Source: a virus
Strand: one strand, 5' to 3'
Virus record (IMG/VR): IMGVR_UViG_3300005253_000050
Location: 1 to 64,000 of that record
DNA: 64,000 nt
The notes below the pieces were generated by a model. That model worked only from the letters and a program-made list of their open reading frames with translations, did not search any database and was not told where the DNA came from. Below are positions 53,996 to 63,000 of this stretch, in pieces. The position numbers and the translations under genes are program-made. Within the stretch, counting starts at the first letter, position 1, and each line of letters begins with the position of its first letter.

Positions 53996-54352
53996 CCCGA
54001 CGTCCAGCGCATCCATCATGGCATTGAGTCGGGTTTCGCAGCCCGGGCAGTAGCCGTGAGAAATTCCGGGCCCGCTGTGTTCTGCGGTCGGGCCGATAGA
54101 GCCTCCGCACTCCGCGCAGAGCCTCGCGCCTATGAAGTGGCCCACCACCAGCTCGAGGTAGGCGCGGCAGCGCGCGGTGTCTCCTATGGCGCACATCTGC
54201 CCCGCGTGCACGTGCACGGCCGCGCGTAGAACTCTGAGCCGGTCCATCTCCGCCTCGGGCACGTCGGCGAGCTCGTCTTGAATCCACTCCATCATCCGCG
54301 GGTCGAGATTGAAGTCGAAGGTGAAGCCCGTCTTGGGGTCCTTGGATTTCAT
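53975..54352 (-). CDS. Zinc-ribbon-type protein, 125 aa
   Basis: The ribosome region is AGGAGGCAGGACG, identical to those at 45359 and 54576. Helical N-terminus (MMEWIQDELADVPEAEMDRL) and a C-terminal zinc site, LCAECGGSIGP..YCPGCETRLN. Last gene of a minus-strand block that interrupts the head operon; converges with the receiver gene, overlapping it by 21 bases. Confidence 0.65.
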   Translation of the reverse strand: MKSKDPKTGFTFDFNLDPRMMEWIQDELADVPEAEMDRLRVLRAAVHVHAGQMCAIGDTARCRAYLELVVGHFIGARLCAECGGSIGPTAEHSGPGISHGYCPGCETRLNAMMDALDVGSDRDQP

Positions 54353-54576
54353 CGTCCTGCCTCCTGCGTTGTGGTGTCGATTATATTCTCGGGATCAGTT
54401 GCTCCACGCTTGCGCAACTCGGATCTGCACCATTTGACCACCTCGGCTTGGGTGTCGAATTCTGGGCTCAAGTCACGCATGCCGAATCGGTTGGTTTCGT
54501 CCATGTAGATCACACCGATCCAGCAGTCGACGTTTTCCAGGGTGCATTTTTGGGCGTTGTGAAATTTGGCGATCAT
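54349..54576 (-). CDS. Hypothetical protein, 75 aa
   Basis: The start at 54576 is set by CAGGAGGCAGGACG; an upstream in-frame extension is rejected. MIAKFHNAQKCTLENVDCWI and a helical C-terminus (TQAEVVKWCRSELRKRG). Overlaps the next minus-strand gene by four bases. Confidence 0.6.
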   Translation of the reverse strand: MIAKFHNAQKCTLENVDCWIGVIYMDETNRFGMRDLSPEFDTQAEVVKWCRSELRKRGATDPENIIDTTTQEAGR

Positions 54577-54640
54577 CGTCCTGCCTCCTGTGGTTCCCGC
54601 CGTTGCTTTGATGCTACGCCCGTGGCGCGGCGGGATATTG

Positions 54641-54949
54641 CTACGCCTGCCAGGAACCGTACCACGTGCCGCTGCCCCCGTGCACCGTGTCAGCGACTCC
54701 CCATCGTGCGCCGCCGTCTCTGGTGGACTCATGCTCGGCAATGTCGATCAATAGGCCCATATCGCCATCAAGCACATCGTCTGCAATGTCTGCGGCCGAC
54801 ATGCGACCGTGCTCCTGCAAATACGCATTGACGCGGTTGGTCGGGCGCTTGGCGGCCGCCTCTGCAAGGGCGGGAAACGAAAAGGACTCGGTCGGCCTGA
54901 TAGTATTGGCGGTCATGATGCTTGCTCCGTTGTTTGTTGTTGCGTCCAT
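54641..54949 (-). CDS. MDATTN-headed protein B, 102 aa
   Basis: Start ATG follows a TAATAA element by six bases; a second ATG (MTANTIRPTES) with GGAGCAAGC before it is an alternative start. The rest (ALAEAAAKRPTNRVNAYLQE, then DIADDVLDGDMGLLIDIAEHE) looks helical. The N-terminal codons are shared with 42494 and 56322 but the bodies are unrelated. Confidence 0.6.
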   Translation of the reverse strand: MDATTNNGASIMTANTIRPTESFSFPALAEAAAKRPTNRVNAYLQEHGRMSAADIADDVLDGDMGLLIDIAEHESTRDGGARWGVADTVHGGSGTWYGSWQA

Positions 54950-54955
54950 GATTAT

Positions 54956-55009
54956 TTATTACACATTATGCGAAGTATGCAAGGGCTTAATCGCATAAAG
55001 TGCGATTAA
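54956..55009 (-). promoter_or_regulatory. Promoter and operator of MDATTN gene B
   Basis: Minus-strand TTGCAT (54977-54982) and TAATAA (54956-54961) with a 15-base spacer. Upstream lies a perfect 9-bp inverted repeat TTAATCGCA-N5-TGCGATTAA (54987-55009), a likely operator. The same arrangement occurs at 56329-56379. Confidence 0.6.
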
Positions 55010-55070
55010 TATCAGGCCCCACCACAAAAGATCCAAGATAACGGCATCTTGCAACCGAAGAAAAAAACGA

Positions 55071-55382
55071 TCAGCTCGCGCGAAACACCCGAATCATCTC
55101 GGCAATCCCGAGCAGAGCAGGCGCCTGCGGGCCCTTGGCGGGTTTGTCTTTGGCACCGTAAGCCAGCGCCGCCAGGCGCTGGAGCACCGCCGGCCGTACC
55201 CAGAGGAATTGTGTGCGCGCGCCGGCGGTGTCCGCTGGCCACCCCTTGGCAATGGCGGCCAGCGCCGCCTCATCGCCGTCCAGGGCGGCCGCCAGCAGGT
55301 CGGTGGGGCGACGCGCCCGGGTGACCCACCGAGCCTCGTCAAGCGCCGCTGCGCATGCTTCGGTCAGTGAGATTCTAGACAT
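55071..55382 (-). CDS. Hypothetical protein, 103 aa
   Basis: GGGGAGAAAAAGCG precedes the ATG. Ala/Leu-rich helices (DLLAAALDGDEAALAAIAKG) and a basic end. Unrecognised. Confidence 0.55.
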   Translation of the reverse strand: MSRISLTEACAAALDEARWVTRARRPTDLLAAALDGDEAALAAIAKGWPADTAGARTQFLWVRPAVLQRLAALAYGAKDKPAKGPQAPALLGIAEMIRVFRAS

Positions 55383-55620
55383 CGCTTTTTCTCCCCGCGG
55401 CCGCAGCCGCGTTTTTGAGGCAGTCCATAGCCTGCTCGGCCCATTCTCTGCCTCGCTTTATTCGTCGCTGGTCACGGTTGAGGTATCTGACCACCACCAC
55501 CGCCGCCTCGTAGGCCCTCCGCCATCCGTCCGCGTCGCGAGCTCGGCGATAGGCCTGGTTGGCGTCGTCGCAAAGGAATGTCTCGGCGTCCCCGGTTCGG
55601 CGGTCGATGCAGTCGTTCAT
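55375..55620 (-). CDS. Hypothetical protein, 81 aa
   Basis: GGGAGCACCTC precedes the ATG. Helical and charged (QAYRRARDADGWRRAYEAAV, then LNRDQRRIKRGREWAEQAMD). Overlaps both neighbours by 4-8 bases. Confidence 0.55.
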   Translation of the reverse strand: MNDCIDRRTGDAETFLCDDANQAYRRARDADGWRRAYEAAVVVVRYLNRDQRRIKRGREWAEQAMDCLKNAAAAAGRKSDV

Positions 55621-55988
55621 GAGGTGCTCCCGCTGTTGTATTCACGCAGCGCCGCTGAGATGCTGGCGGCGTCCGAGCCCTCGGTGTGACACACGGAGCA
55701 GCTGATCCACCAGACATTTCGCTTGTCAGACAGCTTGCGTGTTCCGCAGGTCAAGTCCTGAGATCCACAGTCGGGGCAGTGATACTGGGACGCCTGCAGC
55801 CCATCAAACAGCCTGTCGGCCGCGATGTCCCGGCCCTCGGCCGCCCGACCCCACTGGGCGTTTGCGGTGGTGACTCGCGCCCTTGAGCTACCAGGGGACA
55901 ACTCGGATCGTCGCTGGGCGGCCTTGCTCGAGCCGACCACTGCCTGGTGATATTCCCGGAGCAGTGAAATGATCTGTGAAGCTGGCAT
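55617..55988 (-). CDS. Zinc-ribbon protein, 123 aa
   Basis: AAGGAGAGCCCC marks the start at 55988; an upstream extension is rejected. N-terminal helix then a C-terminal ribbon (HCPDCGSQDLTCGTRKL, then WISCSVCHTEG). Probably nucleic-acid binding. Confidence 0.6.
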   Translation of the reverse strand: MPASQIISLLREYHQAVVGSSKAAQRRSELSPGSSRARVTTANAQWGRAAEGRDIAADRLFDGLQASQYHCPDCGSQDLTCGTRKLSDKRNVWWISCSVCHTEGSDAASISAALREYNSGSTS

Positions 55989-56028
55989 GGGGCTCTCCTT
56001 GTTTTTCGTGATCCCGCGCCCCGAGGGG

Positions 56029-56322
56029 CTAGTTGGTCTTCTTGATCCACCCAGCGACCGTGCCCTTGACCCGGCCGGTGGCGATGCGGTGGCGGACCTG
56101 GCCGTCAAGGCTGGCCCACATGGTGACCTGGTCGCAGCGGCCGGTGTTGAGGTCCATGGGGCCGGCTGTCATTCCGTCGGGGCGCGTGACGTGGACGTGC
56201 GAACCGATGTGAGCCAGGGCGGCGCCCAGGTCGGCGGTGTGAATCGTGGTGCTGGTCAGGCTGTTGTGGGCGGTGTAGTTGGTCATGTTGCGCTCCGTCG
56301 TGTTATTTGTCGTTGCGTCCAT
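56029..56322 (-). CDS. MDATTN-headed protein A, 97 aa
   Basis: Start ATG follows TAATAA by six bases, so the mRNA is probably leaderless; a second ATG (MTNYTAHNSL) after GGAGCGCAAC is an alternative. Body contains GAALAHIGSHVHVTRPDGMT, GRCDQVTMWASLDGQVRHRI, a beta-rich fold. First gene of the minus-strand block. Confidence 0.6.
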   Translation of the reverse strand: MDATTNNTTERNMTNYTAHNSLTSTTIHTADLGAALAHIGSHVHVTRPDGMTAGPMDLNTGRCDQVTMWASLDGQVRHRIATGRVKGTVAGWIKKTN

Positions 56323-56328
56323 GATTAT

Positions 56329-56379
56329 TTATTACACATCCTGCGAAGTATGCAACCCCTTAATCGCACTTTGTGCGAT
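56329..56379 (-). promoter_or_regulatory. Promoter and operator of MDATTN gene A
   Basis: Minus-strand TTGCAT (56350-56355) and TAATAA (56329-56334), 15-base spacer, with the palindrome ATCGCAC-TTT-GTGCGAT (56363-56379) upstream. It faces away from the portal promoter. Confidence 0.6.
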
Positions 56380-56422
56380 ATTTCTTCGACGAGCCCGAAC
56401 TTCTTCAAAGGAAACGCGGCGA

Positions 56423-56450
56423 TTGACGCAGAGAAAAAAAAGAAGATAAT
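56423..56450 (+). promoter_or_regulatory. Promoter of the head operon
   Basis: TTGACG (56423-56428), 16-base A-rich spacer and GATAAT (56445-56450, 5 of 6). It lies 85 bases before the portal start. Confidence 0.65.
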
Positions 56451-56534
56451 AGGAACTGCGCCCGAAACTCACCCGCTCCCGCCGCTGAATGCGCGCGAAA
56501 AAGCCACGGCGCCCCAAACCGGAGGCCCGCATCA

Positions 56535-58337
56535 ATGGCCGCTCAGACGCCCGCACCGCCCGAATCAACAGAACTCACCGTGACGGTGATCAAGGCCGCC
56601 CCGAAGATCGATGTTGACTTCGGTCGGGCCCGGGAGGACGCCGACGAGGTGCAATGGGGACTGAGTTTCCCGCTCCCGCGTCCCTTAGATGTAGATAAAC
56701 TCCTGCTGCTCTTCTCGGTTTCGGATACGCTCCAGCAATGCGTCGACGCAATGGTGTCAAATATTGACGCCAGGGGATGGGCTCCCGAGCCTGTCCTGGA
56801 CCTCGATGCAGACGATGCCGCGGAGCAGGTAGCGACGGCGATGTATCTGGAGCGCCGGTCTCGATCCCCGGCCGCCTCAATGCCGACAGCAGAGGAGGTG
56901 GAGGAGACGCTGAAGGAGTGGCGGCGCGAGGCCCGTCTGGAGAAGGCGCTGCTCAAGCTGCGCGTCAAGGCCCTGTGCTACGAGAGCTCTTTCTCGGAGC
57001 TCCGCCAGCAGAAGCGTCGAGACCGAGAGGTGATCGGGTGGGGGGCCTGGGAAATAATCCGCAGCGACAGCGGCGATATCGTCCGCGCGAAGCACGTCCC
57101 GTCGCGCACACTCTGGCTGACTACGATCGATGACGAGGTCACCGCGACGCCGGCCTGGCTCCCGACGAGCGATGTCAGCCGCGAGGCCGTTATCGTCGAC
57201 CGGCGCTTCCGGCGGGTGATCCAGATCGACAGCGCTGGCGCCTATACCTATTTCAAGTGGTTCGGTGATCCGCGGATCATCTCGGCCAAAAGCGGGAAGC
57301 CCTACGACTCTGAGAAGGACCTCCTCGAGGCTGATGGAGAAGACCACGAGGCCGGCGAGGTCAAGGGTGAGCCCCCGAAGCCGGCGACGGAGATCTTGTG
57401 GTTCGGGACGTACTACCCGGAGGGCGCCTACCCGCAGCCACGGTGGCACGGGCTGATCCCGAACATCGTCGGCAGCCGCGAGGCGTCAGAGGACAACGCC
57501 CGGTACCTGTCGAACTCCGCCATCCCCCAGGGGCTGCTCCTGGTCTCGGACGGGCGGGTCGGCCCCTCGTCGAAGGGCAGCCTGTCGACGTTCTTCGAAT
57601 CGAACGAGGGGAATGCGCGGCAGAAGATCGCCGTGGTGGAGGCCACCACCCCGCGCGAAAACGCGATCCTTCCTGGGTCCGGCCGCGTGCAGCTCGAGTG
57701 GGTGTCGCTGCGGCAGGCCCAGCAGGACGACCTCACCTTCAGCCAGTACATCATGATGACCTCCGACCAGGTGGGCGAGGCCTTCCGCCTGCCGTCGCTG
57801 CTGCGCGGCCGGGTGAAGGACCTGAATAAAGCCAACGCCGTCGCCGTGCTGGAGTTCGCCGAAGACCAGGTGTTCGCCCCGGAGCGCCAGTCCTTCGACG
57901 ACCTCATCAATGACACCCTGGTCGCCAACTGGGGGATCCGGTTCTGGCGCTTCAAGTCCCTCGGCTCTCGCAAGCGGGATCCGGAGTCCATCGCCAAAAT
58001 CGCCGAGGCGTTCCTCCGCGCCGGCGTGGTCACCCCCGCCGAGCTGCGGGATCTTGCCGAGCAGCTGCTGGGTGTCGACCTCCCGAGCTCGGCCAGCGAC
58101 TGGCAGCACATCACTCAGCTGATGGTCACCGCCGGCCACATCCCCCCCTCGGCCAAGCCGCCGGAAACGGTGAGCCAGCCAGTCGGGCCGCCGGCGGATC
58201 CGGATGAATTGCAGGAGCCGCCGACCGGGTCCGCCGAGGACATCGCGAAACGGATCCTCAAGATGGAGGCCTTCCTTGCCACTGCCCGCCAGGCGGAGGC
58301 GATGGCCACGATGCCGGAGCCCGATGGAACTTCTTGA
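56535..58337 (+). CDS. Phage portal protein, 600 aa
   Basis: GGAGG precedes the ATG by 11 bases. Typical portal segments: LLLLFSVSDTLQQCVDAMVS, YLSNSAIPQGLLLVSDG, ALWFGTYYPEG-like TEILWFGTYYPEG, TTPRENAILPGSGRVQLEWV and QLMVTSDQVGEAFRLP-like MTSDQVGEAFRLP, AVAVLEFAEDQVFAPERQSF. The order is that of HK97/PBSX-type portals. The dodecamer forms the DNA gate of the capsid, with the terminase docking on it. Confidence 0.88.
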   Translation: MAAQTPAPPESTELTVTVIKAAPKIDVDFGRAREDADEVQWGLSFPLPRPLDVDKLLLLFSVSDTLQQCVDAMVSNIDARGWAPEPVLDLDADDAAEQVATAMYLERRSRSPAASMPTAEEVEETLKEWRREARLEKALLKLRVKALCYESSFSELRQQKRRDREVIGWGAWEIIRSDSGDIVRAKHVPSRTLWLTTIDDEVTATPAWLPTSDVSREAVIVDRRFRRVIQIDSAGAYTYFKWFGDPRIISAKSGKPYDSEKDLLEADGEDHEAGEVKGEPPKPATEILWFGTYYPEGAYPQPRWHGLIPNIVGSREASEDNARYLSNSAIPQGLLLVSDGRVGPSSKGSLSTFFESNEGNARQKIAVVEATTPRENAILPGSGRVQLEWVSLRQAQQDDLTFSQYIMMTSDQVGEAFRLPSLLRGRVKDLNKANAVAVLEFAEDQVFAPERQSFDDLINDTLVANWGIRFWRFKSLGSRKRDPESIAKIAEAFLRAGVVTPAELRDLAEQLLGVDLPSSASDWQHITQLMVTAGHIPPSAKPPETVSQPVGPPADPDELQEPPTGSAEDIAKRILKMEAFLATARQAEAMATMPEPDGTS

Positions 58338-59667
58338 GCTCCCCAGCCGCGAGGTGCTGGTGCAGCGAGGGCCAAGCGTTGGCTTCGTCGGCCCGTCCAT
58401 GGCCCGCGTCCGCATCCCCAAGGCATCCCAGGCCCAGGGTTACGTGCTGCTCCACCGCGGCGCTCACGGCGCCTGGCAGACGTTCCGCCTGACGTCGCGG
58501 AAGGAGACAGCCGCCAGGAAGCGGGCCGCCCGGGTGGCGCGGCTCATTGGCCGAAAGATTATTCTCGGTGAGCTCGTCCAGGTGGCCGGGGAGACGCAGG
58601 TGATCCGATCCATCGCCACCTACGAAACGATGTCCAAGGCCGAGCTATTCGCCCGAGCTGCAGCTGCGGCCGGCGAGGTGGCGGACATCTACAAGGCCAA
58701 GGATCCGGACCCGTACAACCCCCGGCAGTTCGACAAGATGACGGACGCCCTCGCGCGCGACCTTAACAGGGTGGCCAAGCCGGCGTTTGTAGCCACGGTC
58801 GAGAAGGCCGTGACGTCGTCCAAGATCGACTGGGCCACGGCCACCGAGAAGCAGATGGAGGCCTTCAGCAAAAAGCTCGCCGCAACTCTTGGCGTCTCTG
58901 CCGCTGCGGTCTGGAAATCGATCCGCCCCACGGTGGTTGACTCCTCCGTGACGATGGCCACCGAATCCCGCGCAGCCTTCGTGAAATCGAACAATCTCAC
59001 GGTGGACAGGGTCATCTCGCTCCAGGACAAGGCGGCCGTGACCAGGTCGGCGATGACGAACGCGCACTACGTGCGAGAGTTCGCGACCGGGCAGATGAGC
59101 CCGAGCCTGAGTTCGCAGGCCCGGGTGATCGTCCAGTCTGGAATTAGCAAAGGCGAGAGTTCCCGGATGATCGGGAAGGAGCTCCACCGGGTTCTCGGCC
59201 GGGCGGCCGGCGGCCAGACCGAGGCCTACTTCCGAATGGCTGCGAGCGCGATCAACGCCAGGTCCCGGGAGTTCTCGTCGTTGCGATCCATGCAGGACGC
59301 GGGGATCGATAAATACGAATGGAGCTCGGTGCTCGATGAGATGACCACGGAGACCTGCCGCTTCCTCGACGGCCAGGTATTCTCTGTTCAGGGCGCACTC
59401 GACCGATACAAAGCCGCCGACGCTCTAGAAGACCCCACAGACATCAAATACGAGATGCCGTGGTTCTATGACAAGCCGATCCGCGGCGGCGAGCACGACG
59501 GCAAGATGGGAATCTTTATGAACCAGCGCGGGGGGATGCAGCGTGTCGCTGTGGTTGAAAAAGGTGGCTTCGGGAAACGGGACGCGATCGGCACCTACTC
59601 CAACACCAAAAGCTCAAAGGCGTTGGAGGGAATGGGGATGCCTGCATGTCCAGGGCACAGTTTGTGA
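58324..59667 (+). CDS. MuF-type head morphogenesis protein, 447 aa
   Basis: Overlaps the portal gene by 14 bases. The C-terminal MuF (SPP1 gp7-like) domain shows TEAYFRMAASAINARSREFS, GIDKYEWSSVLDEMTTETCR, FLDGQVF and an end C-P-G-H-S-L. The N-terminal 120 residues (LPSREVLVQRGPSVGFV) are unlike standard MuF proteins. MuF proteins ride in the capsid and are injected; the extra N-terminus may be cargo. Confidence 0.8.
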   Translation: MELLELPSREVLVQRGPSVGFVGPSMARVRIPKASQAQGYVLLHRGAHGAWQTFRLTSRKETAARKRAARVARLIGRKIILGELVQVAGETQVIRSIATYETMSKAELFARAAAAAGEVADIYKAKDPDPYNPRQFDKMTDALARDLNRVAKPAFVATVEKAVTSSKIDWATATEKQMEAFSKKLAATLGVSAAAVWKSIRPTVVDSSVTMATESRAAFVKSNNLTVDRVISLQDKAAVTRSAMTNAHYVREFATGQMSPSLSSQARVIVQSGISKGESSRMIGKELHRVLGRAAGGQTEAYFRMAASAINARSREFSSLRSMQDAGIDKYEWSSVLDEMTTETCRFLDGQVFSVQGALDRYKAADALEDPTDIKYEMPWFYDKPIRGGEHDGKMGIFMNQRGGMQRVAVVEKGGFGKRDAIGTYSNTKSSKALEGMGMPACPGHSL

Positions 59668-59680
59668 CGCAGCACTACCA

Positions 59681-59700
59681 TCCCGGTAGATTAACCGGGA
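59681..59700 (+). other. Hairpin before a ribosome site
   Basis: TCCCGGT-AGATTA-ACCGGGA, a perfect 7-bp stem, sits 12 bases before the 59713 start codon and just before its GAGGAAGACG site. It could hide or expose the ribosome site; it has no U-run. Confidence 0.45.
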
Positions 59701-59712
59701 CAGAGGAAGACG

Positions 59713-60051
59713 ATGAGCAACATAATCCAGCCCGGACTCTCGCACCTGATCAGCACCATGGATCTCGCCCGCATCGAGGACGCTGTCCACAAGGCGGTGA
59801 TGCGCTCGGCCGAACTGCGTGGACAAAAGATGTACACCGAGGGCAAGATCTCGCACAGCGAGTACGACCGCCGCGCGAAGTACTGCATCGAGCTCGCGCT
59901 GCGCTGGCGCAAGGAGCGTCGGTTCGCGCTCGAGCAAATCGGCGACGCGCTCAAGACCGCCCTGATCAGCTGGATCGACGGCGATGAATACGAGCCCCGC
60001 GACGGAATGTGGGCCGACCCCGACCAGAACAACCCGGCAGGTACATTATGA
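59713..60051 (+). CDS. Hypothetical head-operon protein, 112 aa
   Basis: Helical and charged (RIEDAVHKAVMRSAELRGQK), lies between MuF and the protease fusion. Unrecognised; a minor capsid or scaffolding-related role is suggested by position only. Confidence 0.6.
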   Translation: MSNIIQPGLSHLISTMDLARIEDAVHKAVMRSAELRGQKMYTEGKISHSEYDRRAKYCIELALRWRKERRFALEQIGDALKTALISWIDGDEYEPRDGMWADPDQNNPAGTL

Positions 60052-63000
60052 GAATCCTGAAGTCCCTCGACCCCCACTACCTGGTGCATCGGCTCGCCTC
60101 CGATCAGATCGTTGGCGTGCTCGCTGACCGCGACCTCGGCGCCCTGGCCGATGACGACATGATGCTGGCAGACGGTGAGGTGGACCCCGACTGTGAGCCT
60201 CTCGCCCATGGCGTGGTGCGGCTCCGGAAGGGCGTGCGGTTTGCCTCTGGCGAGGCGGCCGTCGCCAAGCTCGGCGAGAAGCTCGACCCGTTCATGGCCC
60301 GGACTTTCGGTGCGTCCGCTGACCCGGTGTGGTTCCACCCGCTCAAGTCCGTGGACGCCTGGGAAGAGGCCGCCGTGGTGAAGGGGCTGGAGGTGCCAGT
60401 TCGAATCCTGAAGGCCGCCGAGGTGATTCCGGATGAGGGCGCGCTGAGCGAGCTGAGTTCTGCTGGCCTTGGCGAGGTGGCGAAGCTACTGGACTCGAAT
60501 CCAGAGAGTGAGGGCGCCGAGGAGTTGGCGGTGATCGTGAAGGCCGAGTACGATCGCCGCGGACTCGAGCCCGATGAGTCGCTGCTGATCTTCAAGGGCC
60601 TCTGGGGTTACCCCGCTGGGAAAGCCAGACTGTCGAAGCGATTGGTTGAGATGATGCCAACGCACAAGGTCTACGTTGAACCATTTGTCGGGAGTGGCGC
60701 GGTGCTATTCGCGAAAGAGAAAGTAGGCACCGAGGTTGTGAACGACACCGACCCAGCTGTGGCCGAGGCCTGGCAGGTTCTTTCTGAGTTGACCGCGCAA
60801 GATCTAAAGCGCCTCTGTGGGATGAACTGGACCGGCGATCGTGACACCTTCACGAGAATGAAAAAAGAGACCGGCGGTGACGACGTAGTCAAGCTACATC
60901 GGTTTTTCTATCTCTCTAAATTTGCTTATGGTCGGTGGCGAGGGACTGGATTTTCTCCTGAAATGCAAGGACATACGGTCACAATGGCCCGAATGCTGGA
61001 AAAGAACGCTCCCCGTGCCCAAGGCGTGGTCGCTCTTCATGGTGACTACGAGGCCGTGTGTCGTAAATACGACGGCCCAGACACGTTACACTTCCTCGAT
61101 CCTCCGTACGCTGGATATGCCTCCGCTGTGGGAGAAAAGAACTTCGACGAGGAGCGTTTTTTTAAGATGCTCAAGGAACTCAAAGGGAAGTGGATCGTCA
61201 CATACGGGGTCAAGGGCAAGCTACCCAAGATGCTCCGTGATTCCGGATTTACTGTAAAGAAGGTCACCACCCATCGTTCGATCCGGACGAGCGTCGCCTC
61301 CACGAATCCGTCTGCGGTGCTTGATCAACTGATCGCATACAACTTCGATCCGAATGCCAAGGCCGAAGACCCAGCGCTTGCCCCGACAGAAGAGCCAGCC
61401 GAGGCGCCTGTCGAAGCGGAAAAAAAAAACCTAAATTCCCCGGACGCTGAGAAGCAGGAGGGCTCGCCGGTCCTCTGTTTCTATCACGGCGATCTGGACG
61501 GCGTGGCGTCCGCCGCGGTTGTTCTTCAGGCCCACCCGGCCGCCGAGCTGGCGAGCATCAACTACGGGCAGGAGTTCCCATGGGACACCATCAAGGACCG
61601 CGAGACGGTCTACATGGTGGACTTCGGGATGCAGCCGTTCGAGGAGATGGTCAAGCTCAAGGCCGAACTCGACGAGATGGGGACCAGGTTCGTGTGGATC
61701 GACCACCACATCACCGCGCTCGAGGCCGCAGAGAAGGCGGGCTTCGAGGTCGACGGTCTCCGCGAGATCGGCCAGGCCGGCTGCGAGCTGACATGGAAGT
61801 TCATCCACCCCGACGACCCCATGCCGGAGGTGGTTCGCCTCGCTGGTCGATTCGACGTCTGGGACCACGAGGACCCGAACGTCCTGCCGGTGCACTACGC
61901 GATGGAGGCAATCCCCGAAGCCAACGACCCGAGCAGCGAGTGGTGGGCCGAGTGGCTCAAGAAGGGCGAGGGGGACTTCGCTGAGCTCGTCGCCCAGGGC
62001 AAGGCGATCCAGGGCTGGCTCGAAGAGTTCAGCGCCGGCCGGATGAGGTTCTCGTCCTTCGATGTGGACTTCGCTGGGCTCAAATGCGTGGCGGCCTGCA
62101 CCTCTCTCCCTGGGTCCATTCAATTCGAGTCGGTTGGCAAGGAGCACGACGCCGCGATCTCGTTCTGCTTTTCGCCGAGAAACCAGTGGAACGTCTCGAT
62201 GTATTCCATCAAGGAAGGCGTCGACGTCGGGAAGGTCTGCATGGACAACGGCGGCGGTGGTCACGCTGGCGCCGGCGGGTTCCAGTGCACGGAGCTGCCG
62301 TTCGACCTCCCGGCCTCCACCAAGAAGGCTTACGACCTCCGCGAGCCCCTCGCCGCCTACGCTCACGACGCCTGGTCTCGGTGGATGGATCATCTCTTCG
62401 AGCAGGCATCTCCCGACGGGACGATGGCGCCCGAAGACGTGGAGCGATGGAAGCGCCTGATCACGACCAAGTACGCCGACCTCACCGAGGATGAAAAGGA
62501 GTCCGATCGCCTCGAGGCGGACCGGTTGCTGGCGGTGATGAGCGGGCGGGACGACGAGGTCGAGAAGGCCGCAGTGGCACCGCTTGCCCCGGCCCCGGCG
62601 CTCGCCGTTTTCAAGCCGACCGAGGAGAACTCCTTCGACGACGTGAAGGAGCTGCTCGAGAAGTTCGGGACGGACGAATCACTCGGCGCCGGTGTCGGGG
62701 TCGGGCCGAAGTGGAACGGCCAGCTCGCCATCGTTCACAGCGTACCTGACGGCGTGTCGATCCACTACGAAGGCAACCCCACCGAGCAGGCTCCGAACCT
62801 CAAGGCCATCGCCGCGTCGGCCGCCAAATTCGACGACGGGTATGCTCTCATCGGCGAGGTGGTGGAGGCTGACATCGGCGCGGTGTTCATGGCGCGCGAC
62901 GTGCTCCACTGGGCGGGTGTCGACCACTCGGCCGAGCCGTGGTCTGCGCGACAGAAGATCCTAGACCAGGCGGTCCCGCAGGCGACCGCCGCCATCGCCC

